A DNA stretch of 64,000 nucleotides from Bog-756 sp963830165 (GTDB lineage: Bacteria > Actinomycetota > Acidimicrobiia > Acidimicrobiales > RAAP-2), in the NCBI GenBank assembly GCA_963830165.1, contig CAWHKZ010000005.1, forward strand, positions 682,001 through 746,000, given 5' to 3'. This document shows positions 38,805 through 47,559 of the stretch, piece after piece. The position numbers and the translations under genes were made by a program. Numbering within the stretch: position 1 is the first letter of the stretch; every line of letters begins with the position of its first letter. Under the pieces are notes generated by a model. The model saw only the letters and a program-made list of their open reading frames with translations, did not search any database and was not told where the DNA came from.

Positions 38805-39314
38805 TCAGCTGACTTCTTTCGCCGTCTCCTCGACCGCCTTGTCGAGGTCCTTGGCACTCACGTCGAGCTGCTTGGCCGCGTGCTTCTCCGCTTTGAGGCC
38901 CGCCTTGTCGATGGCTTCCTCGATCGTGCTCTCGCCGACGATCACGAGGGCGGCCTGACCGGCGTCGATGAGGTCACCGAACTCCTTCACGTCCGCACGC
39001 GACATGCCCTTCCACAGGTGTCCGCTCACTCCGCCTACCGCGGCGCCGACCGCCGCGGCGCCGATGATCGCGGGTGGGAAGAGGATGCCGACGACCGCCC
39101 CGACCGCAGCGCCACCCCACGCCCCGTGGCGGGTCGCTGTCTCGTGCTTGTTCACGTGGACCTTGCCGTCGGGATCCTTGGTGACGACACCGGCGTCGTA
39201 GGTTCCGACGGCCCCCGCGGCGTGCAGGTCCTTGACGATCTCGTAGTCGGCGCGTGCCGCGTCCTCGCTCGGGTAGGTCCCGACGTAGATGAATACTGGG
39301 TCAGCCTTGGCCAT
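38805..39314 (-). CDS. DUF1269-like / general-stress-type protein with glycine-rich membrane segment
   Basis: The 169-residue product has an N-terminal α/β region ('FIYVGTYPSEDAARADYEIVKDLHAAGAVGTYDAGVV'), a long glycine/alanine/valine segment 'WGGAAVGAVVGILFPPAIIGAAAVGAAVGG' that could be membrane-associated, and a charged helical end. This matches the DUF1269 layout found in stress-induced actinobacterial genes. AGGAG lies 9 nt before the ATG. Function unknown; the neighbourhood holds other small envelope proteins. Confidence 0.75.
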   Translation of the reverse strand: MAKADPVFIYVGTYPSEDAARADYEIVKDLHAAGAVGTYDAGVVTKDPDGKVHVNKHETATRHGAWGGAAVGAVVGILFPPAIIGAAAVGAAVGGVSGHLWKGMSRADVKEFGDLIDAGQAALVIVGESTIEEAIDKAGLKAEKHAAKQLDVSAKDLDKAVEETAKEVS

Positions 39315-39563
39315 AGCTGTGGCTCCTGTCTCGTTCCGGGTTCGACCCGGACCACGACGGCCCGAGCCCGCGTCGTCACGTTAGGACCGGGGTCGGACCC
39401 CGCCTAGGGGCTTCTGGCCGGATCTGCCGCCGGGGTTCCCGTCGAGCCGACCTCCACCGAGGATCGCTGAAGGACCTTCGGCCCTGTTCGGTAGCTCCGC
39501 CGCCGTGAAACCTGGACACAGAGGCGTCATCGGGCGCCTTCGCACTCCGTGGGGAGGACCGTC

Positions 39564-39797
39564 ATGCTTGCCTACAGCTTTCCGCTACTCAGCGTCTTCT
39601 GGAGCTTGCTGATGTTCGCCGGCTTCGTCCTGTGGATCTTCATCGTCGTGTGGACGTTCATCGACAATTTCCGCCGGAAGGACCACAGTGGCGTGGCCAA
39701 GGCCCTGTGGTTCCTCTTCATCGTCTTCGTTCCCGTCATAGGGGTGCTCGTCTACCTCATCGCCCGACCGCGGGACGTCGACGTGGTGGTGGCGTAG
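39564..39797 (+). CDS. Small membrane protein with PLDc_N domain
   Basis: The 77-residue product has two hydrophobic helices separated by 'FIDNFRRKDHSGVAKALW' and ends 'VPVIGVLVYLIARPRD'. This is the PLDc_N ('phospholipase D nuclease-like N-terminal') pattern, typically a small membrane anchor. ATG 39564 has GGGGAGG 6 nt upstream and is preferred over the GTG at 39549. Confidence 0.8.
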   Translation: MLAYSFPLLSVFWSLLMFAGFVLWIFIVVWTFIDNFRRKDHSGVAKALWFLFIVFVPVIGVLVYLIARPRDVDVVVA

Positions 39798-39894
39798 ATC
39801 GTCGACTGCTCTGTCGTCAGTCCACATAGCCGATTTCCGGAGAAGGTCCTGTTCGTGGTAAGGGACCGACCGGCCACAACGAGAGAGGTCCACC

Positions 39895-40398
39895 ATGAGG
39901 AAACGGATCGCGGCGCTCACCCTTGTAGTGGCGGCGGTGGCGATGGTGGGGTGCTCGTCGAACTCCAGCACGAGCACGCCGACCACCAACAGGCAGCCCA
40001 CCACTACGACGACCTCGGTGGCCAACAGCGTGGCCGGAACGGTGAAGTGGGCGACCACCAACAAGGCCGTCGTGACCTCGCTGAGTTCTGACATCGCCGC
40101 ACTGGGGACGGCTCTGCCAGGAGCGGTGTCCTCGACCGATCCGTCGGCCGTCACGGCGGGCTGTCAGAAGCTCACCACGGACGTGGCGACCGCCAAGGCG
40201 CTGCCGCCCATCCCCAACTCGACGGCCCAACAGCTCTGGACGTCCTTGCTGAGTGGACTGAGCACAGCGGCCCAGAAGTGCAGCGACGGAGCCGCCACGA
40301 ACGACACGGCCGACCTCAGCCAAGCGTCGTCGGAGCTCACGAGCGCCAGTGGGACGCTCAAGAGCCTCACCAGCACCCTCGGCTTGAGCGTCACGTAG
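39895..40398 (+). CDS. Secreted lipoprotein, unknown function
   Basis: The 167-residue product has a lipoprotein signal: 'MRKRIAALTLVVAAVAMVGCSS', with the acylated Cys20 expected after cleavage. A Ser/Thr-rich linker then leads to a ~110-residue helical domain with two Cys (in 'AGCQKL' and 'QKCSDG'). No known fold is evident. GAGAGG lies 8 nt before the ATG. Confidence 0.8.
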   Translation: MRKRIAALTLVVAAVAMVGCSSNSSTSTPTTNRQPTTTTTSVANSVAGTVKWATTNKAVVTSLSSDIAALGTALPGAVSSTDPSAVTAGCQKLTTDVATAKALPPIPNSTAQQLWTSLLSGLSTAAQKCSDGAATNDTADLSQASSELTSASGTLKSLTSTLGLSVT

Positions 40399-40440
40399 GC
40401 AACGGCCGGGTCCGGAGTGGGGGGTACGTCAAGAGGAGTC

Positions 40441-40566
40441 ATGTCGGCCACCCCGAGGGTGCCCGAGCTGGTCCCGATCCGCTACGGGCGGATGCTGGTC
40501 TCGCCGTTCAGCTTCCTGCGTGGCGCCGCCCTCGTCATGGCCGCCGACCCGACCGAACTTCCTCGA
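40441..40566 (+). pseudogene. DUF2252 remnant (N-terminal fragment)
   Basis: About 42 codons read 'VPELVPIRYGRMLVSPFSFLRGAALVMAADP', which is the N-terminal signature of the ~430-residue DUF2252 family (R-M-S-P-F-F-R-G). The frame then degenerates, and neither the GDxHxxNFG motif nor the kinase-like core appears anywhere downstream. The rest appears deleted. A neighbouring insertion sequence is not visible. Confidence 0.65.
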
Positions 40567-40696
40567 ATGACCAGTCCAGCAATCAGGAGGTCAATTGCCA
40601 TGTGCCCCCGTCTCATCACTACCACTGGATGTGCCCGGTCACGTCCTCGGCTCTCCGTGCCTCGGCTGCTCGCCCGTGGGCGCCTGCGATGGCTCG

Positions 40697-40900
40697 ATGA
40701 CGAAAGCCCAGCTCACCAAGATCGGAGCCATCGCCACGATCGGTGGCGGGATCGTGACACTCCACGGCATCACCAGCGGGCACTGGAGGCGGGCCCACAC
40801 ACTGTTCTCGGTAGCGGGTGGGGTCGTCGGAGTCCTCTCCTTCGCGCAAGGCCGTCGTGAGAACAGCGGCGCGCCCCGTGGCTCGACGGCGACGGACTGA
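40697..40900 (+). CDS. Small hydrophobic protein
   Basis: The 67-residue product has two hydrophobic stretches ('IGAIATIGGGIVTL' and 'LFSVAGGVVGVLSFAQG') separated by 'HGITSGHWRRAHT', suggesting a membrane hairpin. The family is not recognised. A TTG at 40595 in the same frame follows a perfect AGGAGG at 40585 and would lengthen it, but the added residues look non-coding. The ATG at 40697 has only a weak ribosome site. Confidence 0.45.
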   Translation: MTKAQLTKIGAIATIGGGIVTLHGITSGHWRRAHTLFSVAGGVVGVLSFAQGRRENSGAPRGSTATD

Positions 40901-40909
40901 CCCGGCCGG

Positions 40910-41242
40910 TCACTCTTCGAGGAGCGGCCGGAGTTCGACCCTCCGGTTGCAGTGCTTCGACCCCTGGGTGGCGAGCCGGAGCGCGACGTCGAGGTCGGGG
41001 GCCCGGATGATCCAGAATCCCGCGACGTACTCCTGCGTCTCGACGTAGGGACCGTCGGCGACCACCACTTCTCCGCCGCGCCCGTCGATGACGGTGGCGG
41101 CGGCGGGCGCCGCCAGGCCACCGGCGAAGACCCAGTTGCCATCGGCCAGGAGCTGCTCGTTGAAGACATCGATCGCGGCCATCTCCTCCGCGGTCGCCGC
41201 GCCCGCTGTTTCGTCGAGCACGGAAATCAGATACTGCGCCAT
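40910..41242 (-). CDS. YCII/DGPF-domain protein
   Basis: The 110-residue product has the YCII-like ferredoxin fold: 'QYLISVLDETAG', 'AEEMAAIDVFNEQLLADGNWVFAGGL', 'VVVADGPYVETQEYVAGFWIIRAPDLDVALRLA' and a final 'VELRPLLEE'. In other genera members are linked to sigma-70 family regulation or to small-molecule metabolism. The ATG at 41242 is preceded by AGGAGGTGAT, a near-perfect match to the 3' end of 16S rRNA. Confidence 0.85.
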   Translation of the reverse strand: MAQYLISVLDETAGAATAEEMAAIDVFNEQLLADGNWVFAGGLAAPAAATVIDGRGGEVVVADGPYVETQEYVAGFWIIRAPDLDVALRLATQGSKHCNRRVELRPLLEE

Positions 41243-41412
41243 CGGAATCACCTCCTGTCGTCGTGTGGCTGCCCCGCGGACCGCCTCCCACTCCTACTAC
41301 CAATGGCGACGTCCCGATCCGAGATTCGGATCAGACAGCGACAGCAATTCGCGCGACATGGCACGGTGCGGCGATCGGAACCTTCCAGAGCGGGAACGGT
41401 CGAGACGCCTCG

Positions 41413-42345
41413 TCAGTCAGTGGACAGCACGGTGATGAAGTCCCGGATCCAGCCGACCTGGCACTGGTCGGCTGGTCGGGCCTGGCCGGGGACCCTGGCC
41501 ACCAGGGGGCTGCCCGGTGTCGCCGCGGTGTCCAACTGCAGGGTGCTGGGATTGATGTCGAGCTGCATGGCCGTGACCGCGCCGGCACTCACGAGGGCGC
41601 CGGAGAGGTCCACCGGGAGGGAGTAGCCGGCAGCGGCATACAACAGGTCGCCCTGCGCGTCCTCGCCGAGGGCGCTGCGCGGCACCCGGGGGACGTCGCC
41701 GAGGGTGTAGCCCCAGTCCTGCCACGTGCCCACGTCGGCAGCGGGCTGGCCGTCCAGGATGAGCGGAGGCAGGTTCTGGCGGACACTCGCCACCGACTCG
41801 CCCGGTGTGGGGACGGTCGAACCCCACACGCCGATCTGGGCACTGCCGTCCGAGTTGATGACGAGGCTGGCCTCACCGGCCTGCAGTGGGAGCAGGACCG
41901 TTCCGTTGGTCTCGACGCCGCCCGCACCGGCATTCGCCTTGAACCCCCCGTTGAAGCAGGCCAGAAGGTGGGGTTGCTCGGTTGCACTGACCGCCGGACC
42001 CGACTCCGGTCCCAAGGTCGCCCCGTTGGTGGGCGGCTCCTGGCTACCGATGTGGAGCTCGTAGCTGACGTTGCCACGAAGGAATCGGGCCACGGTGACC
42101 GGGATGCCGTCCGACTGGGTGAAGATCCGTTCGTCGATCGCCACGCCGTGGGGTCCGATGCTGAGCGTGGTCCATCCGGGCTGCTCCGGCGTGAGCGTGG
42201 TCGTGGTCGTCGGGGCGACGGTCGAGGTCGTCGTCGTGGGGCCGGAGGCCGACCGGGTCGAGCAACTGCACAGCATCAGCGCGGTGACCGCCAGCACCGC
42301 GAACGTGCACCGGCCGGGCCGACGCCGACTGACGGAACGTTTCAT
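41413..42345 (-). CDS. Lipoprotein with phosphodiester glycosidase (NAGPA-like) domain
   Basis: The ~310-residue product has a lipoprotein signal ending 'LMLCSCS' after an Arg-rich N-terminus, a long Thr-rich linker, then a catalytic-like domain with 'ACFNGGFKANAGAGG', 'PLILDGQP', 'GYTLGDVPRVPRSALG' and 'AMQLDINPSTLQL'. This matches NAGPA/phosphodiester-α-N-acetylglucosaminidase-like proteins, which cut sugar-phosphodiester bonds in cell-wall polymers or exopolysaccharides. It should face the outside. The start is ambiguous: ATG 42345 is used, with a GTG two codons upstream. Confidence 0.7.
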   Translation of the reverse strand: MKRSVSRRRPGRCTFAVLAVTALMLCSCSTRSASGPTTTTSTVAPTTTTTLTPEQPGWTTLSIGPHGVAIDERIFTQSDGIPVTVARFLRGNVSYELHIGSQEPPTNGATLGPESGPAVSATEQPHLLACFNGGFKANAGAGGVETNGTVLLPLQAGEASLVINSDGSAQIGVWGSTVPTPGESVASVRQNLPPLILDGQPAADVGTWQDWGYTLGDVPRVPRSALGEDAQGDLLYAAAGYSLPVDLSGALVSAGAVTAMQLDINPSTLQLDTAATPGSPLVARVPGQARPADQCQVGWIRDFITVLSTD

Positions 42346-42395
42346 AGGCACACCACCGGGAGACGGGCTGACGGGCGCAAGAAGGCCCGCATGCT

Positions 42396-42412
42396 GCCCG
42401 GGTAGTCCGGGC
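42396..42412. other. GC-rich stem-loop in divergent intergenic region
   Basis: GCCCGG and CCGGGC form a perfect 6-bp stem around GTAGT. It lies in the 319-bp region between the lipoprotein and the IclR-type gene, which otherwise holds a candidate -10 (TACACT, 42650-42655) and nothing else recognisable. Confidence 0.35.
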
Positions 42413-42664
42413 GACTACACCAGGGTCCGTCACGACAGGACCCACACGACCGTGGTCCTGATGCTAGTCCGCGACGTCCTGAGACTTCGCATGGTCGGAG
42501 GCCATGGGACCCTGTCCGAACGCCCCCTGTGGGAGCGGTCGGACCTATTCCGGGGTTCGTCATCCCCCTCGGGGCGACGCGGGCGATCTCGCACGCTGCC
42601 ACCCGGGCGAACGGCCGGCGCAACGCCCGGAATGCCGGACCTCGTCCCCTACACTGATCTGTCC

Positions 42665-43558
42665 GTGCCCCGGCCTGCGCCTCAGATCGATCGGGTGGTG
42701 GCTGTCCTCAACCTCTTGTCCGGCAGGGTGGAGGGAGCGACGCTCACCGAGCTGGCCGACGAGCTCGGCCAGTCGTCATCGACCATGGTCCACGTCCTGG
42801 CCGCACTGACCACGGCTGGTTACCTGGTGCGGGAGCTGCCCGACCGCCGCTACCACCTGGGTCCCGCACTGGTGGAACCGGGTCGCGTGGCGGCCGACCG
42901 CTACCCAGGTCTGTCCATCGCTCGCCGCCATATGGACCGGCTGTCGCGGACGTTCGGATCGCCCTGCTACGCCTTCGTCCGCGATCGCCGGTGGGCCCGC
43001 CTGGTCCACTACACGTGGGATCCGCACCATCCGGTGCCACCCATGAGGATCGGCGAGTTGATCCCGATGGTGCCTCCGTTGGGAGCGGTGTTCGTGGCAT
43101 GGGCACCGACCGAACTCGTCGACGACTGGCTCGCCACCGACCCATCCCTGTCCGTCGAACGGTCGACGTGGATTCGGGCGGCACTCGTGGGCATGCGCCG
43201 ACTGGGCTTCTCCCTGGAGGTCCGCAGTGACGAAGACATCGGCGACCGGGTGCTCGACCGCCTGCAGGAGCCGCCCTCGCCGGTCCGTGACCTGGAACTG
43301 CGCAGGATGTTGTCCGACCAGGAGCCTCTGGTGGCCAGGATCGACCCGCAGGCGACCTACTGGGTGACCGGGATCGGGGCACCCGTGTTCGGCGTGTCCG
43401 GTGTGGTCGAGCTGTCGATCACCCTGAGTCCGGTGGGCCGGTCACTGTCGGGTCGGGAGGTCACGGCCATAGGCAGCCAGGTCAGAGCTGCTGCCGACGC
43501 CGTGACCGAAGAGCTGGGCGGCCACGGGCCGGCGATTCGGCCGACGCGGCGTCCATGA
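42665..43558 (+). CDS. IclR-type transcriptional regulator
   Basis: The 297-residue product has an N-terminal winged helix ('RVVAVLNLLSGRVEGATLTELADELGQSSSTMVHVLAALTTAGYLVRELPDRRYHLG'). A ligand-binding effector domain with 'MVPPLGAVFVAWAPTELVDDWL' and 'ITLSPVGRSLSGREV' follows. IclR proteins sense small carboxylates and control neighbouring catabolic genes. A GTG at 42665 is used because TACACT lies nine bases before it, suggesting a near-leaderless transcript; ATG 42632 would add 11 residues and has no ribosome site. It ends 101 bp before the amidohydrolase gene. Confidence 0.85.
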   Translation: MPRPAPQIDRVVAVLNLLSGRVEGATLTELADELGQSSSTMVHVLAALTTAGYLVRELPDRRYHLGPALVEPGRVAADRYPGLSIARRHMDRLSRTFGSPCYAFVRDRRWARLVHYTWDPHHPVPPMRIGELIPMVPPLGAVFVAWAPTELVDDWLATDPSLSVERSTWIRAALVGMRRLGFSLEVRSDEDIGDRVLDRLQEPPSPVRDLELRRMLSDQEPLVARIDPQATYWVTGIGAPVFGVSGVVELSITLSPVGRSLSGREVTAIGSQVRAAADAVTEELGGHGPAIRPTRRP

Positions 43559-43559
43559 G

Positions 43560-43574
43560 TTTGCACTGTGCAAA
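43560..43574. promoter_or_regulatory. 15-bp palindrome, probable IclR-type operator
   Basis: TTTGCAC and GTGCAAA are perfect inverted arms around a single T. The length and one-base centre match the known 15-bp IclR operator form. It lies 1 bp after the IclR-type stop codon and ~86 bp before the amidohydrolase start, so it would control the downstream pair. Confidence 0.55.
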
Positions 43575-43659
43575 GGATTGCATTCGTGAGCGATCCTCGG
43601 CACGATCGGGGCCGGGGCACGGCGAATGGCGCCGACATCACTGACCAGGGGGATTCGAC

Positions 43660-45399
43660 ATGGCCGATCTCGTGATTCGCGGCGGCACCATCGTTGACGG
43701 CACGGGCACGCCACGGTTCGTGGGCGACATCGCCGTGCAGGGTGAACGCCTCGTCGCTGTCGGCTCCGACCTTCCGCCTGGTGACGAGGAGATCGATGCC
43801 ACCGGACTGTTGGTGACCCCCGGATGGGTGGACATCCACACCCACTACGACGGCCAGGTCACCTGGGACGAGGTGCTGGCTCCGTCGTCGTGGCACGGGG
43901 TCACCACCGTCGTCACCGGGAACTGCGGCGTCGGCTTCGCACCGGTGCGCGAGGACCGGCGCGAGTGGCTGGTGGGCCTCATGGAGGGCGTCGAGGACAT
44001 CCCCGGCACCGCCCTCTCCGAAGGCATCGATTGGCAGTGGGAATCCTTCCCCGAGTACCTGGACGCCCTCGAGCAGAAGCAGTGGACGGTCGACGTCGGG
44101 ACCCAGATCGCCCATGGGGCGGTCCGGGCCTATGTGATGGGTGATCGCGGCGCACGCAACGAACCGGCAACCCCCGACGACATCGACTCCATGCGGGTCA
44201 TCGTCCGTGACGCCATGGCCGCGGGGGCGCTCGGGTTCTCGACGTCGCGCACCATCGCGCACCGGGCCATCGACGGCGAGCCGGTGCCCGGCACCTTCGC
44301 AGCCGAGGACGAACTGTTCGGCATCGGCTCGGCGCTCGGTGACGTCCGTGCCGGCGTGTTCGAACTGGCCCCGACGGGGGCCGCCGGAGAAGACATCGAC
44401 GAGCCGGCGAGGGAGGTCGACTGGATGCGGCGACTGTCGGCCAAGATCGGTCGGCCGGTGTCGTTCGCACTGATCCAGGTGGACGCCGACCCGGATCTGT
44501 GGCGTGGCCTCATGGCCGCGTCGCTCGATGCCGTGGACGACGGGGCGGACCTGTGGCCGCAGGTGGCCGGCCGGGCGACCGGTCTGCTCTCGGGCTTGGA
44601 GACGACCTACTGCCTGCTCGACGTGGTGCCGGCCTTCCAGGAGCTCAAGGCCAAGGGTCTCGCCCACGGCGAGCTGCTCGCCGCGCTGCGCACCGATTCG
44701 GTCCGCCGGGCGATTCTCGAATGGGTGCCCGACGCGGAGACGGCCGACCGACTGGACCAGGCGTATGCCTCCACGTACCTGCTCGGCGACCCGCCCGACT
44801 ACGAGCCGGCCCCCGATTGCTCCCTGGCCGCACGGGCGGAGGCAGCCCACCGCCACCCGCTGGAGATGGCGTACGACGCCCTGGTCGCCGGGGACGGCAA
44901 GGGCCTGTTCTACGTCCCGATCCTCAACTACTCCGACGGCGACCTCGAACCGGCTCGTGAGATGCTGCTGCACCCCCGTTCGGTCTGCGGGCTCGGCGAC
45001 GGTGGCGCCCACTGCGGTGTGATCTGCGACGCCTCGATTCCCACGTTCATGCTCACCCACTGGACCCGGGACCGACGTCGCGGCGACACGATGCCGCTCG
45101 AACTCGTCGTCAAGAAGCAGAGCCATGACACCGCCCGCCTCTACGGGCTCGAGGACCGTGGCACGATCGAGGTGGGGATGCTGGCCGACCTCAACCTCAT
45201 CGACTACGACATGCTCCAGCTGGAGCCGCCGCGGGTCACGTACGACCTGCCGGCCGGTGGGTCACGCCTCGTCCAGCAGGCGCGGGGGTATGTGGCGACC
45301 ATCAAGTCGGGTGTGACGACATTCGAGCACGGGATCGAGACCGGTCGCCGCCCGGGTCGGCTCGTCCGTGGCGGTGTGGCCGCATCGGTGGGGACCTGA
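43660..45399 (+). CDS. Amidohydrolase (D-aminoacylase / N-acyl-D-amino-acid deacylase-like)
   Basis: The 579-residue product has the metal-binding HTHYD ('GWVDIHTHYDGQVTWDEVL'), the conserved 'TVVTGNCGVGFAPV' and 'GALGFSTSRTIAH' stretches, and the late Asp site 'VCGLGDGGAHCGVICD'. These features place it in the amidohydrolase superfamily near D-aminoacylase and N-acyl-amino-acid deacylases. It is probably cytosolic. GGGGGA precedes the ATG. It is followed two bases later by a Rieske oxygenase and preceded by an IclR regulator, which suggests the joint breakdown of an N-acylated or cyclic-amide compound. The exact substrate is unknown. Confidence 0.8.
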   Translation: MADLVIRGGTIVDGTGTPRFVGDIAVQGERLVAVGSDLPPGDEEIDATGLLVTPGWVDIHTHYDGQVTWDEVLAPSSWHGVTTVVTGNCGVGFAPVREDRREWLVGLMEGVEDIPGTALSEGIDWQWESFPEYLDALEQKQWTVDVGTQIAHGAVRAYVMGDRGARNEPATPDDIDSMRVIVRDAMAAGALGFSTSRTIAHRAIDGEPVPGTFAAEDELFGIGSALGDVRAGVFELAPTGAAGEDIDEPAREVDWMRRLSAKIGRPVSFALIQVDADPDLWRGLMAASLDAVDDGADLWPQVAGRATGLLSGLETTYCLLDVVPAFQELKAKGLAHGELLAALRTDSVRRAILEWVPDAETADRLDQAYASTYLLGDPPDYEPAPDCSLAARAEAAHRHPLEMAYDALVAGDGKGLFYVPILNYSDGDLEPAREMLLHPRSVCGLGDGGAHCGVICDASIPTFMLTHWTRDRRRGDTMPLELVVKKQSHDTARLYGLEDRGTIEVGMLADLNLIDYDMLQLEPPRVTYDLPAGGSRLVQQARGYVATIKSGVTTFEHGIETGRRPGRLVRGGVAASVGT

Positions 45400-45401
45400 G
45401 C

Positions 45402-46556
45402 ATGGCTTCTCCACAGATGACCGCGCTGGGCCGGCGGATGATCGCCAACACGATCGCCGGGACGACGGACCTGGGTGAGGGCACCTATGTCGGCGACGGA
45501 TCGGTCTTCACCGATCCGGCTCGCTTCGAGCGTGAACGCGAGATCCTCTTCCGGCGGACGCCCCAGGTCATCGCCTGGGCAGGGGACGTGGCCGAACCGG
45601 GGGACGTCGTGGCGCGCGACGTCGCCGGCGTCCCGGTCGTGGTGACCCGAGGTGAGGACGGCCGTCTCCGGGCCTTCCTCAACGCCTGTTCCCATCGCGG
45701 CATGGCGTTGTGCGACGGAGTCGACAACAGGCGGCGCCTCACCTGCCCCTATCACGGGTGGAGCTACGGACTCGACGGCGCGCTCCGCGGCATTCCCCAG
45801 CGCGACCGATTCCCCGGATTCGACCCGGAAGGCGCAGGACTGCGGCCGCTGCCGGTCGCTGAACAGTGCGGGCTGGTCCTGGTCGGGCTGCGGTCCGACG
45901 TCGAGGTGGACGGCTTCCTCGATCCTCTGGGTGACGAGTACTCGTGGTTGGGCTACGACCGCTATCGCAGCGGTAGTGAGCGCACCTTCGCCAACGCCGC
46001 GAACTGGAAACTCTCCATCGACCTCAACGTGGAGGCGTATCACGTGCCTTCGCTGCACAGGGAGAGCCTGTTGCCCTTCCTCGCCGACCACTGCGCCGTC
46101 GACACCTTCGGCCCGCACTGCCGCATGGCTGTGCCCTTCAAGGGCATCGAGGCCATGGCCGACGTCCCCGAAGACCTGTGGCCTGACCGCCTGGACACGA
46201 TCATGGTCACGTGCATCTTCCCGGCGACGGTGATGGTCGACCATCCGGGCGGTGGCGGGTCCCTGCACCGGATCTCGCCGGGTCGCGTGCCGGGGCAGTC
46301 GACCATCCACCTCATCGAGGGCTGTCCGGGGGTCATGGACGAGGCCGGTCGGGACCTGTGTGCATCCGTGATGGAGGCCAATGTCACGATCCTCGGGGGT
46401 GAGGACTACCCGGCCACCGAGGCGTGCCAGCGCGGCTACGACGCCGGCTCACCCTTCCTCATCGGTGGAGCGGGAGAGCCGCTGATCGGTCACCTGCACA
46501 CGATGTGGGACGCAGCGCTCGCTGCCGCGTCGCATGCGTCCCACACGGGGGGTTAG
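45402..46556 (+). CDS. Rieske non-heme iron oxygenase, alpha subunit-like
   Basis: The 384-residue product has the Rieske cluster site 'ACSHRGMALCDG...LTCPYHGWSYG' (CxH and CxxH), the mononuclear iron site 'NVEAYHVPSLHRE' and a catalytic-domain β-sheet core. It resembles ring-hydroxylating or demethylating oxygenases. No reductase or ferredoxin partner is encoded here, so electron transfer must come from elsewhere. Its start is two bases after the amidohydrolase stop, indicating one operon. Confidence 0.85.
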   Translation: MASPQMTALGRRMIANTIAGTTDLGEGTYVGDGSVFTDPARFEREREILFRRTPQVIAWAGDVAEPGDVVARDVAGVPVVVTRGEDGRLRAFLNACSHRGMALCDGVDNRRRLTCPYHGWSYGLDGALRGIPQRDRFPGFDPEGAGLRPLPVAEQCGLVLVGLRSDVEVDGFLDPLGDEYSWLGYDRYRSGSERTFANAANWKLSIDLNVEAYHVPSLHRESLLPFLADHCAVDTFGPHCRMAVPFKGIEAMADVPEDLWPDRLDTIMVTCIFPATVMVDHPGGGGSLHRISPGRVPGQSTIHLIEGCPGVMDEAGRDLCASVMEANVTILGGEDYPATEACQRGYDAGSPFLIGGAGEPLIGHLHTMWDAALAAASHASHTGG

Positions 46557-46621
46557 CCCCATTGGAAGACGCCGACTAGCCGTATTCCGATCGGCGGGTT
46601 GCTGCAATACCGTGACCGGTG

Positions 46622-47557
46622 ATGATCACTGCACACGCACTCACCAAGCGGTACGGCGACGCAACCGCCGTGGACGACCTGACCTTCGAGGTTCCTTCCG
46701 GTGAGGTCACCGGATTCCTCGGGCCCAACGGATCGGGCAAATCGACGACGATGCGGATGATCATGGGACTCGACCTCCCGGACTCGGGATCGGCCCTGAT
46801 CAACGGCAAGCGCTATTGCGAGCTGGACTGGCCCCTTCGTGAGGTCGGCGCCCTGCTCGACGCCAAGGCGTTCCACCCGGCCCGCACCGCCCGTAACCAC
46901 CTCCGCTGGCTGGCCCTGGCCAACGACATCCCGACCGGCCGGGTCGACGAGGTCCTCGACCAGGTGGGCCTCACGTCGGTGGCCGGTCGGCGCGTCGGCA
47001 AGTTCTCCCTCGGCATGAATCAGCGCCTGGGCATCGCCGCGGCACTGTTGGGCGATCCCGGCGTCCTGCTCTTCGACGAGCCCGTCAACGGGCTCGATCC
47101 CGAGGGCATCCGCTGGGTCCGCCACTTCCTCCGCGACCTGGCCCGACAGGGGCGGACGGTGCTGGTGTCGAGCCATCTGATCAGCGAGATGGCCCTGACC
47201 GCCGACCGGCTGGTGGTGATCGGCCGGGGCCGCCTGATCGCGGAGACGAGCGTGGCCGACTTCGTCGCCCGCAGCGGGGGCGGGGCGGTCCGGCTCGTCA
47301 CCCCGGACGTGGACGCGTTCACCGCCAGCCTGGCGGAGGCCGGGGCCACCATCGTGTCCGAGGACGGGGCGCTCACCGTCGGAGGTCTCCTTTCCCCTCA
47401 GATCGGCGACCTGGCGGACCAGCACGGACTCCGGATCTACGAGCTGACGCCAGTGACGGCGTCCCTGGAGGACGCGTTCATGGAACTGACCCAGGACGAG
47501 GTGGAGTACCGCCCGTCCACGATGCCCGGCGAGTTCGCCGCCGAACGAGGAGCGTGA
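46622..47557 (+). CDS. ABC transporter ATP-binding protein
   Basis: The 311-residue product has Walker A 'GPNGSGKSTT', a signature-like 'KFSLGMNQRLGIAAALLG', Walker B 'VLLFDEPVNGLDP' and a C-terminal extension of ~80 residues. This matches the BcrA/drug-exporter ATPase family. A GTG three bases upstream is an alternative start. TACCGT at 46608-46613 ends 8 nt before the ATG, so leaderless transcription is plausible. It is the first of a four-gene unit with permease, kinase and response regulator. Confidence 0.85.
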   Translation: MITAHALTKRYGDATAVDDLTFEVPSGEVTGFLGPNGSGKSTTMRMIMGLDLPDSGSALINGKRYCELDWPLREVGALLDAKAFHPARTARNHLRWLALANDIPTGRVDEVLDQVGLTSVAGRRVGKFSLGMNQRLGIAAALLGDPGVLLFDEPVNGLDPEGIRWVRHFLRDLARQGRTVLVSSHLISEMALTADRLVVIGRGRLIAETSVADFVARSGGGAVRLVTPDVDAFTASLAEAGATIVSEDGALTVGGLLSPQIGDLADQHGLRIYELTPVTASLEDAFMELTQDEVEYRPSTMPGEFAAERGA

Positions 47558-47559
47558 CC

